NCBI GenBank assembly: GCA_014218235.1 | Contig: CM024761.1 | Coordinates: 93,865,648-93,929,647, forward strand | Direction: 5' to 3' | Length of the DNA: 64,000 nucleotides | From: Colocasia esculenta | Taxonomy: Eukaryota > Streptophyta > Magnoliopsida > Alismatales > Araceae | Part shown: positions 42,781 through 53,450 of the stretch, piece by piece | Layout of the letters: the number at the start of each line of letters is the position of its first letter | Position numbering within the stretch: position 1 is the stretch's first letter | Notes under the pieces: generated by a model | Database searches by the model: none | Seen by the model: only the letters and a program-made list of their open reading frames with translations | Told to the model about the DNA's origin: nothing | Made by a program: the position numbers and the translations under genes

Positions 42781-44804
42781 TTAGGTAGAAGATGGAGGAG
42801 GAGGAGGAATTGGAGCAAGAAGAATCTCAATGTCTGACAATCTTTTGTCCATTGACTTCATGCTTGACTTTATGTGTTCATGGATAGTTGTCAGCCTAGT
42901 GTGAAGATAATGCTCCATTCTATCAGAATGCTCTATCAAGGTGCTTTGAGTTCTTTTCAATTCATCTGAAACAGGTTGAGAACTTGATGAAGATCCATCT
43001 GACCAACCAGGCCTTGAAATAATCTTTACTTCCTTGTGCAAGGTTGAGATCTCTTTACCAATGTGTTCATTGAAGTTTTTCATGCTTTCCAAATCATCAG
43101 CTAGATGAGCAAGCTGAGAAAGAGTCTTGTAGTGTTGAAGACATCTGCTTGGGAATTTGCCAAAATTCCCTGAAGTACAACTTCTAGCTTTTGTTGGTGC
43201 TCTTTCAGCTCAAGATAGGAATCTCCCAGAGTGCCTATAAGTCTGTTAAATCTCTGAGCTGCATAATCTGAAGCTGCCTTCTGCTCAATAAATTTAGCTG
43301 ACACTGTGTTCTCTAGTCTTTGAACTCTCAATTCAAATTGGTCTGACATTGATTGAATAGTGGAGTTCAATGTATCAAATTTAGCATTGAGGAAAGAGAA
43401 CAATTCTGGTGGAATTGAGGACCCACCAGAAGAAGTGGATGATTGGAATGTAGAGGAGAAATGTGGAGGTTCAAAAGTATGTGGCAAGGAAGAGGAAGGA
43501 TCAGCTTGAGGTGGAATAGGGGTTTCAAGCTGAATGCCACCTTCAGGAGTGATATGAGGCTGGTCCTCATCCATTAGAGGCTGATCCTCTGGCAGTTGAA
43601 CTTGTTCCTCTTGAACTTGAGGCTGGCCCTCATGATGTTGAGGCTGACCCTCCTGATCTTGGTCTCCTTGAGCTGGAGGCTGTTCCTCTTGTGCTTGGGG
43701 CTGATCCCCTTGAACCTGAGGCTGGTCCTCCTGAGCTTGAGGGGCCTCAACCACAATTGGCCCTCTTCTAATTTGATTTCCCTCCAATCTAAATCCCATA
43801 AACTTCTGGATATTCTTGAATGTGTAGATGTTTGACTTGGGAATAGATTGGGACTTCTCATTTTCCAAGGGCACACCAAAGTGCTGGAACACTGAGGTCA
43901 GATGTGCTCCATAAGGAAGAGATCTCTTTAGGTCTGTTCTTGTAGTTTCAGAGATGATTTGATAGAGAATCACATGAAGGTTGATCTTGATGTCTTTGAC
44001 CATGCAATAGAGGATGAACCTCTGGATGTCTGTCAATCTATCCCTTCCACCACCTTGAGGGGTAATTATGGTGGTCAAAATGTGGTGGATGACCCTTAAC
44101 ACAGGTGGAAATGTATTGGCATTGAACCTGGTTACATAGGTCTGTTTGGGATCTGATGCATCTGCAGGAAGGCCTGTCAAGATGGAATAGGCTTCATGTA
44201 AATCAAATTCAAACTCATGGTAGTCAGCCCCCTCATCTGGCACTTTGAAAATGGAGGCAGCTACTGCAGTTGGCATGTCTATGGCTATTCCCTTGACTTT
44301 GGATTCAAATCCTTCTTCTGTGCAGGTGAGGTTCTTGTAGAATTCTCTAACTAATCTTGGATAGCAGACTTGAAATTCAGAAATAAAGGGTATCCAAGAT
44401 TGAAAGGAAAAATAGGTTTGAATTTCAGGAAGAGAGTCTGCTAGTTGGATGTCTGAAAGGTCTAGAATTCTGGGCTTCAAAATCAACTTGGCTGCACTTA
44501 CTGATTCTGAGGGAATGTCCTCTTGAGACTCAGAGGAAGAAGAGGAAGATGATTCCTCAGGATTGTCAGAGGAGTCGCCCGAAATCTCTGGTCTAGGGTT
44601 TGAAACATTACTACCTCTGCCTGAGGTGGAGGTCCTACCTCGCTTGGAAGCTCTCTGAGGTGCAGAAGAAGATCCTGGTTGCTCGGCAGGATCGTTTCTC
44701 CTCTTTGTTCTTCTTTCCAATTGTTCAACTGGAACCTCTGCCGGAACGGGCCTGGAAGATGCCCTTGATCTGGCGCCACGCCGGGGACCCAATTTCCGGA
44801 CCAT
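42781..44804 (-). pseudogene. Third reading frame of element D (SIRE 'env-like' / putative plant transposon protein)
   Basis: A 567-residue frame (ATG at 44802-44804, stop at 43101). A one-base shift just before the stop would continue it through 42781 for over 100 more residues with the same heptad pattern, so the full product is probably about 690 residues. Order: basic N-terminus (MVRKLGPRRGARSRASSRP), Ser-rich stretch around residues 80-100, and a folded central part (about 130-340) resembling the plant-transposon domain Transposase_32 (PF20167; by memory, not searched). A Gln/Pro-rich tandem part follows (about 350-425, units like QAQEEQP), then a coiled coil from about 470. No signal peptide or membrane segment is visible, so a true envelope role looks unlikely. 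Confidence 0.7.
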
Positions 44805-45033
44805 GGTGCTAGGGTTGGAGTGGAAATTGAAGAAGATGGAAGATTTGAGAGGGGATTGAAGAGTGGATGTGATTTAGAGAGAAAATGGTGGAGTTTCTTG
44901 CCGGAAACAATGAGAAAGAGGGTCGTCGGGTCGACCTGATGTCCAAAAGGGGTTTCAGTGGTACACTGTCCCGCAGGAACAACAAGGGGTAATCATAAAC
45001 CCTAACGGCCTAAAAAGGATTCTGGCAAGGGGT

Positions 45034-45108
45034 GTGTCGACACATGAAGAGGGTGTGTCGACCTGACCCAGAGTGTGTGTCGACACGGGTCACAATGTGT
45101 GTCGACAC
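45034..45108. promoter_or_regulatory. GTGTCGACAC cluster upstream of the third frame of D
   Basis: Perfect palindromes at 45034-45043, 45077-45086 and 45099-45108, plus GTGTCGACCT at 45054-45063. These are the same words that cluster upstream of the TATA box in the LTR. The third frame starts 230 bases downstream on the minus strand. No clear TATA box is seen in between. Confidence 0.55.
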
Positions 45109-46264
45109 GGCCTTGATGAAAATTGGAATTTTTAAGAGGAAATTTTTGAGAATTTTGGGGACATCTTTATAATGATAAATAATGAGAGGAATTGTCATTT
45201 CAAGGATTTTTAAGAGGCTTAAAAATTTATTTGTTATATTTTGCAAAAATTCATCACAGTTCAAGTTTTTTCAAACAATTTCCAACAGGATATTAGCATT
45301 CCAAGACTTGAATCAACAAAATGATAAATTGAGGGATATAATGTATCTAACAATCAACCAAAAACTACCATGTTTCTCAATTTTCAAGAATTAAAGATGT
45401 CATCTAGACCAAATACAGTTGTGTTGAAAGTAAAACACAAACTTAAAGAACAACTTGATGAAGGAAGAAGATGATTCTTTCTAAACAAATCTCCAATAAT
45501 TTTCATATTTTTGTTCTTTTAACAAACTATCAAATGATATAAATCTCTTTCACTCAAGTACTAGTGCTTTTTACACACCATAGTCCCTGGATACTTAAGA
45601 TTTAGTCATTGTCAAGTCTCAAAGGGGTAAATGATGACCTTTTGACATGAAAATATACGTTTTGTAGACGCCAATATTTCCAGTTACTTAGTCATCATCA
45701 AAAAGCATAGCACATTTTTGCTTAGTTTTGAATTTATTTTCAATTTTGATCCCCTTTGAACAGAGTTAGCAATAGTGCTTCATGACATACATGGCACTTC
45801 ATTCATTGTGAAGGTGTGCAGTTTCTCAGCACAAGTGCCATTGCTCTGTTGGATTTGACAAGATTTTGGAGAGTTTGTGAGATAGAATTCAAATATATCC
45901 AGTCATCAGTTGCAAACAAGGAAATGTTTTAAGTTCAAGGCACAAATTGTTATTCAGTCTAGGAAGAGATCTGAATTTCTGTGGATTGAGAGACATAGTT
46001 GAAAGTTGATTAGTAAAAATATAATAAATCACTCAAGGTTCATTTTGTGACTCTAGACTTTAGAATGAGGACATCATGCAAGGAATTGATGAAATGCAAG
46101 AAGGGTTTTGAATTTTGCAAAAAGATGACTTGTGAATTTTCTAGCTCCCCCTGAGATGATGATTTCAACCATTTTTCATCAAAATAAAGATATGCAATTT
46201 TGAAATCATAAAGAAATTTTCTTCTTGGACAACAAGAACTTCTCCTCAACAATTGCATATTCAT

Positions 46265-46587
46265 TTCTTGGTACTTGGCGGAGACACATACTCTCGCATA
46301 GTGAAAGTGTCCAGACAAGCATAACCTGTCCTTCTCCAAGTCACCATTTGATATACCAAGAAACTTCAATGCAATAAGAGTTGAAGAATTCATTGCCAAA
46401 AGGAAATGGAAGTTAAAACTGTGCAAGTTTTGAAATCAGAAAAGAAATTCTCTTTGAACAATAAAAGCTCCCCCTCAACTATTGCATATTAACTTCTTAG
46501 TACTTGGCGGAGACATATACTCTCGCATAGTGAAAGTGTCCAGACAAGCATAACTTGTCCTTCTCCAAATCACTATTTGATATACCA
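46265..46587 (-). repeat. 98-base SIRE motif, two copies in D
   Basis: Copies at 46265-46358 and 46495-46587, both with GGTACTTGGCGGAGACA, CTCTCGCATAGTGAAAGTGT, CCAGACAAGCATAAC and TTGATATACCAAGAA. They are more alike than the sequence between them. Confidence 0.75.
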
Positions 46588-46752
46588 AGAAGTTTCAACA
46601 CAATCAGAAGTGGAGAATTTATTGTAAAAAGGGAAATAGAATTGAAAGTGAGAGAGATATGAACAATGTAGCTTGAGGAAGCAAGGAGTTATGAAATGCA
46701 AAGAACTCCCCCTTAGACAATGCATAGCACTCAACCCAAACCTTAAGAGAGA

Positions 46753-47861
46753 TCAAGAAGGTGGACATTTACAAAGACCAAGTTCTCTCCTTAAAGATGA
46801 AAATCTGTTTTCAGGAAGGGGTTTAGTGAATATGTCTGCAATTTGTTTTTCAGTTTCAATAAAATGGAGTTCAAAAGATTTCTTTGCAACCTCATCTCTC
46901 AAGAAATGATGCCTAATTTCAATGTGTTTTGTTCTGGAGTGCTGAATGGGGTTTTTAGACAAATTTATGGCACTAGTGTTATCACATAGGATGGGTACAC
47001 ACCCTAAATCTTGGTTGTAATCAAGAAGTTGATGTTTCACCCAGAGAATCTGAGTTCCACATCTACCTGCAGCAACATACTCAGCCTCTGCGGTTGACAG
47101 AGCAACTGAATGTTGCTTCTTAGAAGCCCAAGAGATAAGGCACCCACCTAGAAATAAACACAAGCCACTAGTGCTTTTTCTATCTAACTTACACCCAGCA
47201 TAATCAGCATCACAATAGGCAAACAATTCTAACTTGCAACCAGCAGGATACCAAATTCCTAAGTCACATGTTCCAACAAGATATTTAAAAATTCTTTTCA
47301 CAGCAAGCATATGACTTTCTTTAGGATTAGATTGGAATCTAGCACATAAGCACACACAAAACTGAATGTCAGGTCTAGAAGTAGTAAGGTAGAGCAGAGA
47401 GCCAATCATACCTCTGTAGGTCTTTGGATCTACTGACTTACCAGATGGGTCTTCTTCTAGCTTAGCATTTATTGCAATGGGTGTGCTTGAGTGTTTAAGG
47501 TTCTGAAAGTCAAACCTTTTCAGTAGCTCCTTGACATATTTGGTTTGACTGATGAAGATTCCTTCAGTTGTTTGGTTCACCTGCAATCCCAAAAAGAATG
47601 TTAAATCTCCCATTAAGCTCATTTCAAATTCATTCTTCATTTGATTTGAAAATTCAGTGCAAAGGCCTTTATTAGTTGATCCAAATATTATGTCATCAAC
47701 ATAAATTTGGACAACAATTATTTGATTTTTTACTATTTTTGTGAACAATGTTTGATCAACATTACCTCTAGAATATCCTTTTTCAAGTAAAAAGAACTAA
47801 ACGATCATACCAAGCTCTTGGAGCTTGTTTAAGACCATAGAGTGCCTTATTAAGCTTGAAA
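46753..47861 (-). pseudogene. Reverse transcriptase (C-terminal part) and RNase H of element D
   Basis: A clean frame at 46753-47748 shows the catalytic YVDD (VVQIYVDDIIFGSTN), FFLGLQVNQTTEGIFISQ, SLLYLTTSRPDI, then RNase H (YCDADYAGCKLDRKSTSG, STAEAEYVAA, CDNTSAINLSKNP, IADIFTKPLP) and the end ..LGLCKCPPS. Just upstream, ALYGLKQAPRAWYDRL (47790-47850) is in another frame, so one frameshift near 47790 separates it. The upstream part is lost in the gap. It is the best preserved pol piece in the window. Confidence 0.92.
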
Positions 47862-47961
47862 NNNNNNNNNNNNNNNNNNNNNNNNNNNNNNNNNNNNNNN
47901 NNNNNNNNNNNNNNNNNNNNNNNNNNNNNNNNNNNNNNNNNNNNNNNNNNNNNNNNNNNNN
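47862..47961. other. Scaffold gap (100 N)
   Basis: Exactly 100 undetermined bases, the customary filler for a gap of unknown size. Copia RT is on the left and CACTA transposase on the right, so the missing sequence should hold at least the rest of D and one end of the CACTA element. Confidence 0.98.
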
Positions 47962-49356
47962 GTTTCATAGAACGAAACTTATGACCCATACCTAACCATC
48001 GACGATGATTAGTATAACAGAATTTTTTACTACCTTTCAACCATAATGATAGTGTATCTTGATTACATGTAGGGCAAGCAATTCGGCCTTTAGTGCTCCA
48101 ACCAGACAGATAACCATATGCAGGAAAATCATTAATTGTCCAAAGTAGTGCAGCACGCATAGAAAACATTTCACCCTTATAAGCATCGAATGTTTCAACT
48201 CCATGCCAAAGAATTTGTAGTTCTTCAATAAGTGGCTGAAGGTAGACATCAATATCATTTCTCGGACCTTTAGGACCCTGGAATGAGTAGCGACAAAAAA
48301 AATACTTTGTGGCTTCATACACAACCCTGGAGGTATGTTATATGGTGTCAACAACATGGGCCATGTACTATGACTCGTACTCATTATCCCAAAGGGGTTG
48401 AAACCATCACTTGCCAAGCCTAGGCGCACATTATGAGGTTGTAAACCAAAACCATCAATCACATCTAACGCTTTCCAACAAGGGGAATCAGCTGGGTGCC
48501 TTAGAATGCCATCTTCTTGGTGTTCATCACTATGCCAACACATGGTTGCAGATGATTTACTGCAAGTGCATAATCTTTGTAGTCTTGAAATCAATGGAAA
48601 ATGCCGAAGAACTTTTTTTGCAACCTTAATCTTCTTATTATGACCACTTCTTTCAGTTCCTTTTGTCCATCTACATTCTCCACATTTAGGACAATGATCA
48701 TAAGACTCATACTCTTTCCGGTACAAAATACAATCATTAGGACATGCATCAATTTTGTGATAGTCATATCCCACTTTACCAATGATTTTTTTCAATTCAT
48801 AATAAGTAGCTGGCAACACATCACCTTCTGGAAAAGCCTCTTTCAACAGCTTCCGAAGCATGTCAAAAGATTTGTTGCTCATTTTGCCTCTGCATTTTAT
48901 GTTGAACAATCTGACTATAAATGAAAGCCTTTTGAATGTCTTGCAACCAGGGTACAAAGGCCGTTCAACATCTGCCAACAACTGTTGAAATTCACCATAT
49001 TCTCCTTTATTATCATCCATTGACTTCACTTCTGCATGTTTTGAATTTTCCTCACCAATAACATCCTCCAACATCAAATGCAGACCAACATCCTTCGGAA
49101 GTGTTGTACGTGTAAAATCCGTAGACATGTGCCTAGAAGAAGAACTACTCCCGTGAAAGTTCCAAAATTATTTTTCTTTAATGACTCCATATTCAAACAA
49201 ATGTTGTCTTACTATTTCCTTTTCATACTTCAAGAGGCATACACACTCCAAACAAGGACACTTAATCTTTGTTGATGGAGCAAAGTGAGTAGAAGCAAAT
49301 TGAATGTATGTGTCAACTCCATCCATATATTCCCTTGTATTCTTCAATTTATCCAT
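47962..49356 (-). pseudogene. TNP2-type transposase of the CACTA element
   Basis: The transposase would cut and move CACTA ends. A transposase-associated N-terminal domain is at 49168-49356 (MDKLKNTREYMDGVDTYIQFA, KCPCLEC, VRQHLFEYGV). After a frame change near 49130-49170, 48330-49128 gives GEFQQLLADVERPLYPGCKTF, MSNKSFDMLRKLLKEAFPEG, HKIDACPNDCILYRKEYE, CPKCGECRW and VRLGLASDGFNPFGIMSTSHSTWPMLLTPYNIPPGLCMK. A second frameshift near 48325 leads to GPRNDIDVYLQPLIEELQILWHGVETFDA, ALLWTINDFPAYGYLSGWSTKG and ACPTCNQDT. The C-terminal part is lost in the gap. Only two frameshifts are seen in 1.4 kb, so it is a recent copy. Confidence 0.9.
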
Positions 49357-51479
49357 TCAACTCCAATCCATAACATCTAACTACAAAAAAAAAATCATTT
49401 ACATTATATTCTTCATACTATAAATGTTGCAAGATGTCCAATGAATTGTCTAACGATAGGACAAGGTAGAATATGTGGGAAAGAACATGCCAAAAAGCTG
49501 AAAATAGAGTGTCCCAAGGCATGACTCAACTACGGTATGATATATCACTATTATAGTTTTGATATAATTAGCACATGACACTATGATTAATAGGACAATA
49601 AAAAAGGAGTGCTAGAGCACAAAACAAACAATGAGAATCTCAAGACCTGTGTATAAGGAGAAGCCAAGATACATTTGTCCTCTCCTGACATGCCATATAT
49701 GCTAAAAGTTGTCTTTAGGCATAGAACAATAGTACCCAAATGTGTTGTGCATTAAGAGCATATTTGGTATTAAAATAGATCGGAGATTGAGTGAAAAATG
49801 TCAAAATATCTCCAAACATGTTATGCATTATTAATGAGACATGGTGTAATGGGTTGTAATACGAAGCATGGTCAAATACGATAACTTTTAAAAAAGATGG
49901 GGCATAAGGACACTGGAAGAATATAATATTCTATTTTGTATATATGTAGAATTATGCATGCTCATTATTAAATACAAAACAAATAATCACAGAAGGCATA
50001 GAAAATAAGATGATATAAATATGTCAACATATTAGTTTTGAAGTCGAACAGCCATGGCATAGGTCTATAGTCTGCTATGCAGTGATTGCAAAGAATGTAG
50101 AATCTATCATTGGAGGATCTAATACATTCCTATTTCAGGGATTTAAATTAAAAATTGAATACAGAGAATATTTCTGATGGTACTTTGGTGACTAGTCTTG
50201 TGCCATTCTCCATCCTCCCAGTGACACTGTTCCTTCCAATTCTCTCCCCTAGACTTGGTAATGGAATACGAAACTAGGCAAAAGGTGGGAAACTCTTTGG
50301 GCGCTATGGTAACAGGGTAATGCATCGGATAAGCCCTTATTCAGCCAGATAATGCATAATCATCTCCCGACCAGTGGATATACTTGCAAGACAAATGATG
50401 GAACCAAAATCCAAAGAAACCATACATTAAAAGAGAGAGGTATCATAGGAGGAACCCGCAAGTCTAAGAGGAAGGCGTGCTAAACTTCTCGGTCACGATA
50501 AAGAAACAAGAGAACTACCTTCTACTCATTTCGAAAGGCCCTACCCCACCCTTTGTACACAGACAAGAGCCCACCAGCAACCACGTCTCGGCATCCATCT
50601 AAGATGGCATCTCCCTCAGGTGGGCAAATAAAGGGAATTCGAAGTCACCATCTCCAGTTCACCACTTGGCATCTTCTTTACGACACCCCCCACATTTGGG
50701 GAAGAAATATCTTGGGAATTTAGAACTAGGTTTTTGGTATGCTTCGTGGCCGCATTGGACCCAAATACATAGGTGAGCCACATCGTGGCATGGGAAAACA
50801 CATATGGGCTAAATTTGGATTCTAAAAATGGGGTTCCCATCAAGGGGGTCGTCATCAGTATACACACATTCAACCTAACCCAACCATGAGGGAGACAAAG
50901 AAGCAAAGAAAACGGAAAAGAGTACTCACCTTCGCCACGACGGACTCACCTTTGGTGATCAGTCGGCCCACAACTTTGCAAAAAAATAGACCATAGCAGC
51001 GCAGCCTTCGTGAGAAAACAGGCGGCGGGGGACGAGCAGTGGGAGAGGCCAATTGCCCGCTACGAAGTGGAGGAGGAAGAAGGCGATGGGGTCGGCATGA
51101 GACGCCCGGCGGCGTGGAGGACACGCAGAGGAATAGGGGAAGGAGGAACGGGTGGCCAGAGTGTCCTTCCCTTGTTGTCGCCGCAAGTTCGTCGCCTGCT
51201 TCCACTACAAATGTTAGGCACTGGCCGTTGCTTGCCCTAAACCGCTGACGGCGCTGCCTGCTACCGCCTTCTCCGCATGTTCCGCTGCGACTCTTCTCCA
51301 GTGCGGACACTGCCTGCCTACCGACGCCACTGCATGCCCTCTCGTCGTTGTTGCCCTATCGCCGCTACTGCCCTTTTCGCTAGGAGGAGAGTGGAGGGGT
51401 CGAAGGAGGAGAGTGGAGGCAAGGGGTCGAAGGAGGGTTTTTTTTTTCCCTTCAATCAGGGTGTGAGAGGCCTAAGTTG
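49357..51479 (-). other. 5' region of the CACTA element
   Basis: No frame matches a known protein. The part at 49380-50600 is AT-rich and could hold leader introns. The part at 50940-51440 is strongly GC-rich with repeats such as GTGGAGG and GCCGCTAC and looks like a CpG-dense promoter or first exon. Open frames on both strands there are composition artefacts. Confidence 0.55.
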
Positions 51480-51703
51480 AATGGGCGCCCAATTAAAACT
51501 CCGTAGGTAAATGATAACGTTATGTGCTTACGATATTACGCCATAGGGGTAGGCATATCTTAAAAGTTTAAGAACAAAGTTTGTCTGATATGGTTACGAC
51601 ATGTACAGTCCGTACGTATAGATATGTCTATCCATACGAATAGCTTACGAATATACTGAACCGTAAGCAACTTTTGTAGGCAGAGTTAGGATTTCTTGTA
51701 GTG
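51480..51703 (-). repeat. CACTA terminal inverted repeat and subterminal repeats
   Basis: The terminal repeat is 51689-51703 (plus strand GGATTTCTTGTAGTG). Inside it, words such as CTTACGA, CCGTA, CGTACGTATAG and CCATACGAATAG recur in both orientations between 51500 and 51675. These are the kind of subterminal sites bound by the CACTA accessory protein. Confidence 0.8.
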
Positions 51704-52093
51704 CTTCGCACGGTAAAAATCATTGGGCAACCTCTCTGATTGAGGAAGCATACTCTTGATGAGTAAGAGAAGTTGATCAAAACAACTCTCACTCATATGA
51801 AATTAAGAATTCAAATTCAGTAGTTGCGACACTGCAGACAACTGTGTATGCTTCTCATAACCATCCCATAATGGCTCATTAGTATCTCAAAGTAACTGAT
51901 AAAATCTCTGAGCTGTATTATTCGGCACTTCTTCATTTGTTTGGTCATCAGCAATATTGAACTCCAGATCAGCAACATCGACAACCATGTCTACGTATGT
52001 ACTTGTGGAGGCAAAGTTGGCTGGTTCAGATGACTAGACATTAAACTCACCATGAGACGACCATAACTCATAATGGGCAACAAATCTGTTGAA
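51704..52093 (-). pseudogene. Fragment of a second TNP2-type transposase
   Basis: Translation of the minus strand gives RFVAHYELWSSHGEF, then AQRFYQLL*DTNEPLWDGYEKHTQLSAVSQLLNLNS*FHMSESCFDQLLLLIKSMLPQSERLPNDFYRA. This is the N-terminal third of a CACTA transposase, with two stops. It is cut by the CACTA terminus immediately after FYRAK; the next part would be beyond the gap. It shows that the CACTA element landed in an older relative. Confidence 0.8.
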
Positions 52094-52379
52094 CCACTCT
52101 TTTGTTTATCTCATATTTTGGTGATAACTAAAACTCATGACTAAATGAATCTCATGTTTATGTCATATCATGTTTTGATATTAATCTAAAACTCATGCAT
52201 TTCATGTATAAGTTTGAACATTCAATGAGTGCATAACTATCTGCATAAATAATCCTCAAATGCACTATAGTAATATCACAGAAAAACATATGTTATAAAC
52301 ACTATGTTTGAATGACGCATTTTTTGACTGCTGAAATTTTTTCTAAGTCCACAACTAGTATATATATATCATACTAACT
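52094..52379. other. Unassigned AT-rich sequence
   Basis: No reading frame. It has several ACTCATG words (CTAAAACTCATG twice). It could be decayed retrotransposon, but nothing specific is recognised. Confidence 0.4.
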
Positions 52380-52560
52380 CCGACTCTTGGAAAGTCAAAG
52401 GGGTAACTCCGACTCGTGAAAGTTGAAGCATGATATCGACTGTTGAACAAACGAAGTCCAACTCCAACTGTTGAAAAGTCGAAGTGGCAACTGCGACTCT
52501 TGGAAAGTCGAAGTGGTAACTCCCACTCCTGAGCAGTTAAAGTATGATATCGACTGCTGT
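52380..52560. repeat. Minisatellite with AGTCGA/TCGACT words
   Basis: Units of about 30 bases built from GTAACTCCGACTCTTGGAAAGTCGAAGTG, with one interposed block GCATGATATCGACTG occurring twice. Each unit has the short inverted repeat CGACT-N6-AAGTCG. Confidence 0.7.
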
Positions 52561-52574
52561 TCGAACATGGATTT

Positions 52575-52895
52575 CATTCAACATCGATTATGCTTTTACA
52601 TCGATTTCGGTTTAAACAACGACATCATTTAAACATCGGTTTCAGTCAAACATTGATTTCATTCAGAACATCGACTTCACTTAAACATCAACTTCACTAA
52701 AACATCGATTTCAGTTAAACATCGATATCACTAAAACATTAACTTTTTCTGAAACATCGATTATGTTCAACCATCGATTACATACACTGTCATCATCGAT
52801 TACATACATTAGAACATCGACTGCTTCACTTAAACATCGATTACATACAATGATTACATTGTAACACCGATTACCTATCTGAAACATCGACTGCC
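52575..52895. repeat. Minisatellite of about 20-base AACATCGATT units
   Basis: About 17 irregular units centred on ACATCGATT or ACATCGACT with spacers such as TCAGTTAA or ACATACA. The centre ATCGAT is self-complementary. Directly adjacent to the AGTCGA minisatellite. Confidence 0.75.
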
Positions 52896-53443
52896 TTTAC
52901 ATTTCAAATGTTTCAAAATGTCTTTGGCACTCAAATGAAAGTTCAAATGTACTTCATATGTTTAATTTACTATTTGTGAGGCCCCCGAATTTTGTACATT
53001 TCATATTGTTTATTTGATGCATATTATAAACAATTGTTAACTCATGTGCATGTATATAAATATATGTTATTCTTGTGTGTATATTATAGTTATTTATTTT
53101 TGTGCTTAGTGTATTTAAATAATGTAGTGAATATAGTATGTAATTGTATTGTGCATGCATGTTTACTAAATCATTTTTGTGTTCTGGCCGAAATTCCTTT
53201 TAACGTCAATATCGCTTGACATTAAGAGTGAATAGACGGCCATTGTTGTGCCGTTTACCGTCTCCTGGCATCAACATAGATGGACGTTGACCTGGGGTCA
53301 ACGGCAGTAAACTGGACGTCTATTTCTCTAACTGTGTGCATTTCCAGATCTGAAAACGGTAGCGATTTTGACGTGTTCTTGTTTAGGAAACCTTCCCAAT
53401 GGCAAGATAACCCACCCCTAATGTGTGTCCGACCCCTTTAGCC

Positions 53444-53450
53444 TATAAAA
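53444..53450 (+). promoter_or_regulatory. TATA box of LTR H
   Basis: TTAGCCTATAAAATACCC, 290 bases before the donor-like site, with TCAACG and GACGTT words 100-230 bases upstream. Confidence 0.75.

Larger units (their letters stand above)
44805..46752 (-). other. Region between pol and third frame of D
   Basis: No coding frame is supported. It contains a GTGTCGAC cluster 230-300 bases before the third frame (45034-45108) and the 98-base SIRE motif twice (46265-46358, 46495-46587). Each motif copy is preceded by a polypurine-like CTCCCCCT or CTTCTCCT tract. Confidence 0.65.
40759..47861 (-). mobile_element. Ty1/copia SIRE-like element D with a third reading frame (cut by the gap)
   Basis: 3' LTR 40759-42395, polypurine tract 42396-42410, third reading frame 42781-44804, a non-coding part with the 98-base motif twice, and RT/RNase H 46753-47861. 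RT is cut by the N gap, so integrase, protease, gag and the 5' LTR are not in view. Order and the extra frame downstream of pol match SIRE1-type elements. Relatives A and B nearby are more decayed. Confidence 0.88.
47962..51703 (-). mobile_element. CACTA (En/Spm) DNA transposon, 5' part
   Basis: Read on the minus strand it starts at 51703 with CACTACAAGAAATCC, a typical CACTA terminal repeat. Then come subterminal repeats, a 2 kb GC-rich/AT-rich leader region and a TNP2-type transposase, until the gap. The other terminus is not in view. The insertion point is inside another CACTA transposase fragment. Confidence 0.88.

Noticed and set aside
43367..44779. Alternative frames overlapping the third frame of D on both strands
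   Set aside because: Shadows of the long frame; no domain and composition follows the main frame.
47783..48322. A single 179-residue frame joining copia RT and CACTA transposase
   Set aside because: It runs through the 100 N; the fusion is an artefact of the gap filler.
50870..51310. A host protein gene in the GC-rich part
   Set aside because: Overlapping frames on both strands with low-complexity Pro/Arg/Gly composition, no domain, inside the CACTA element.
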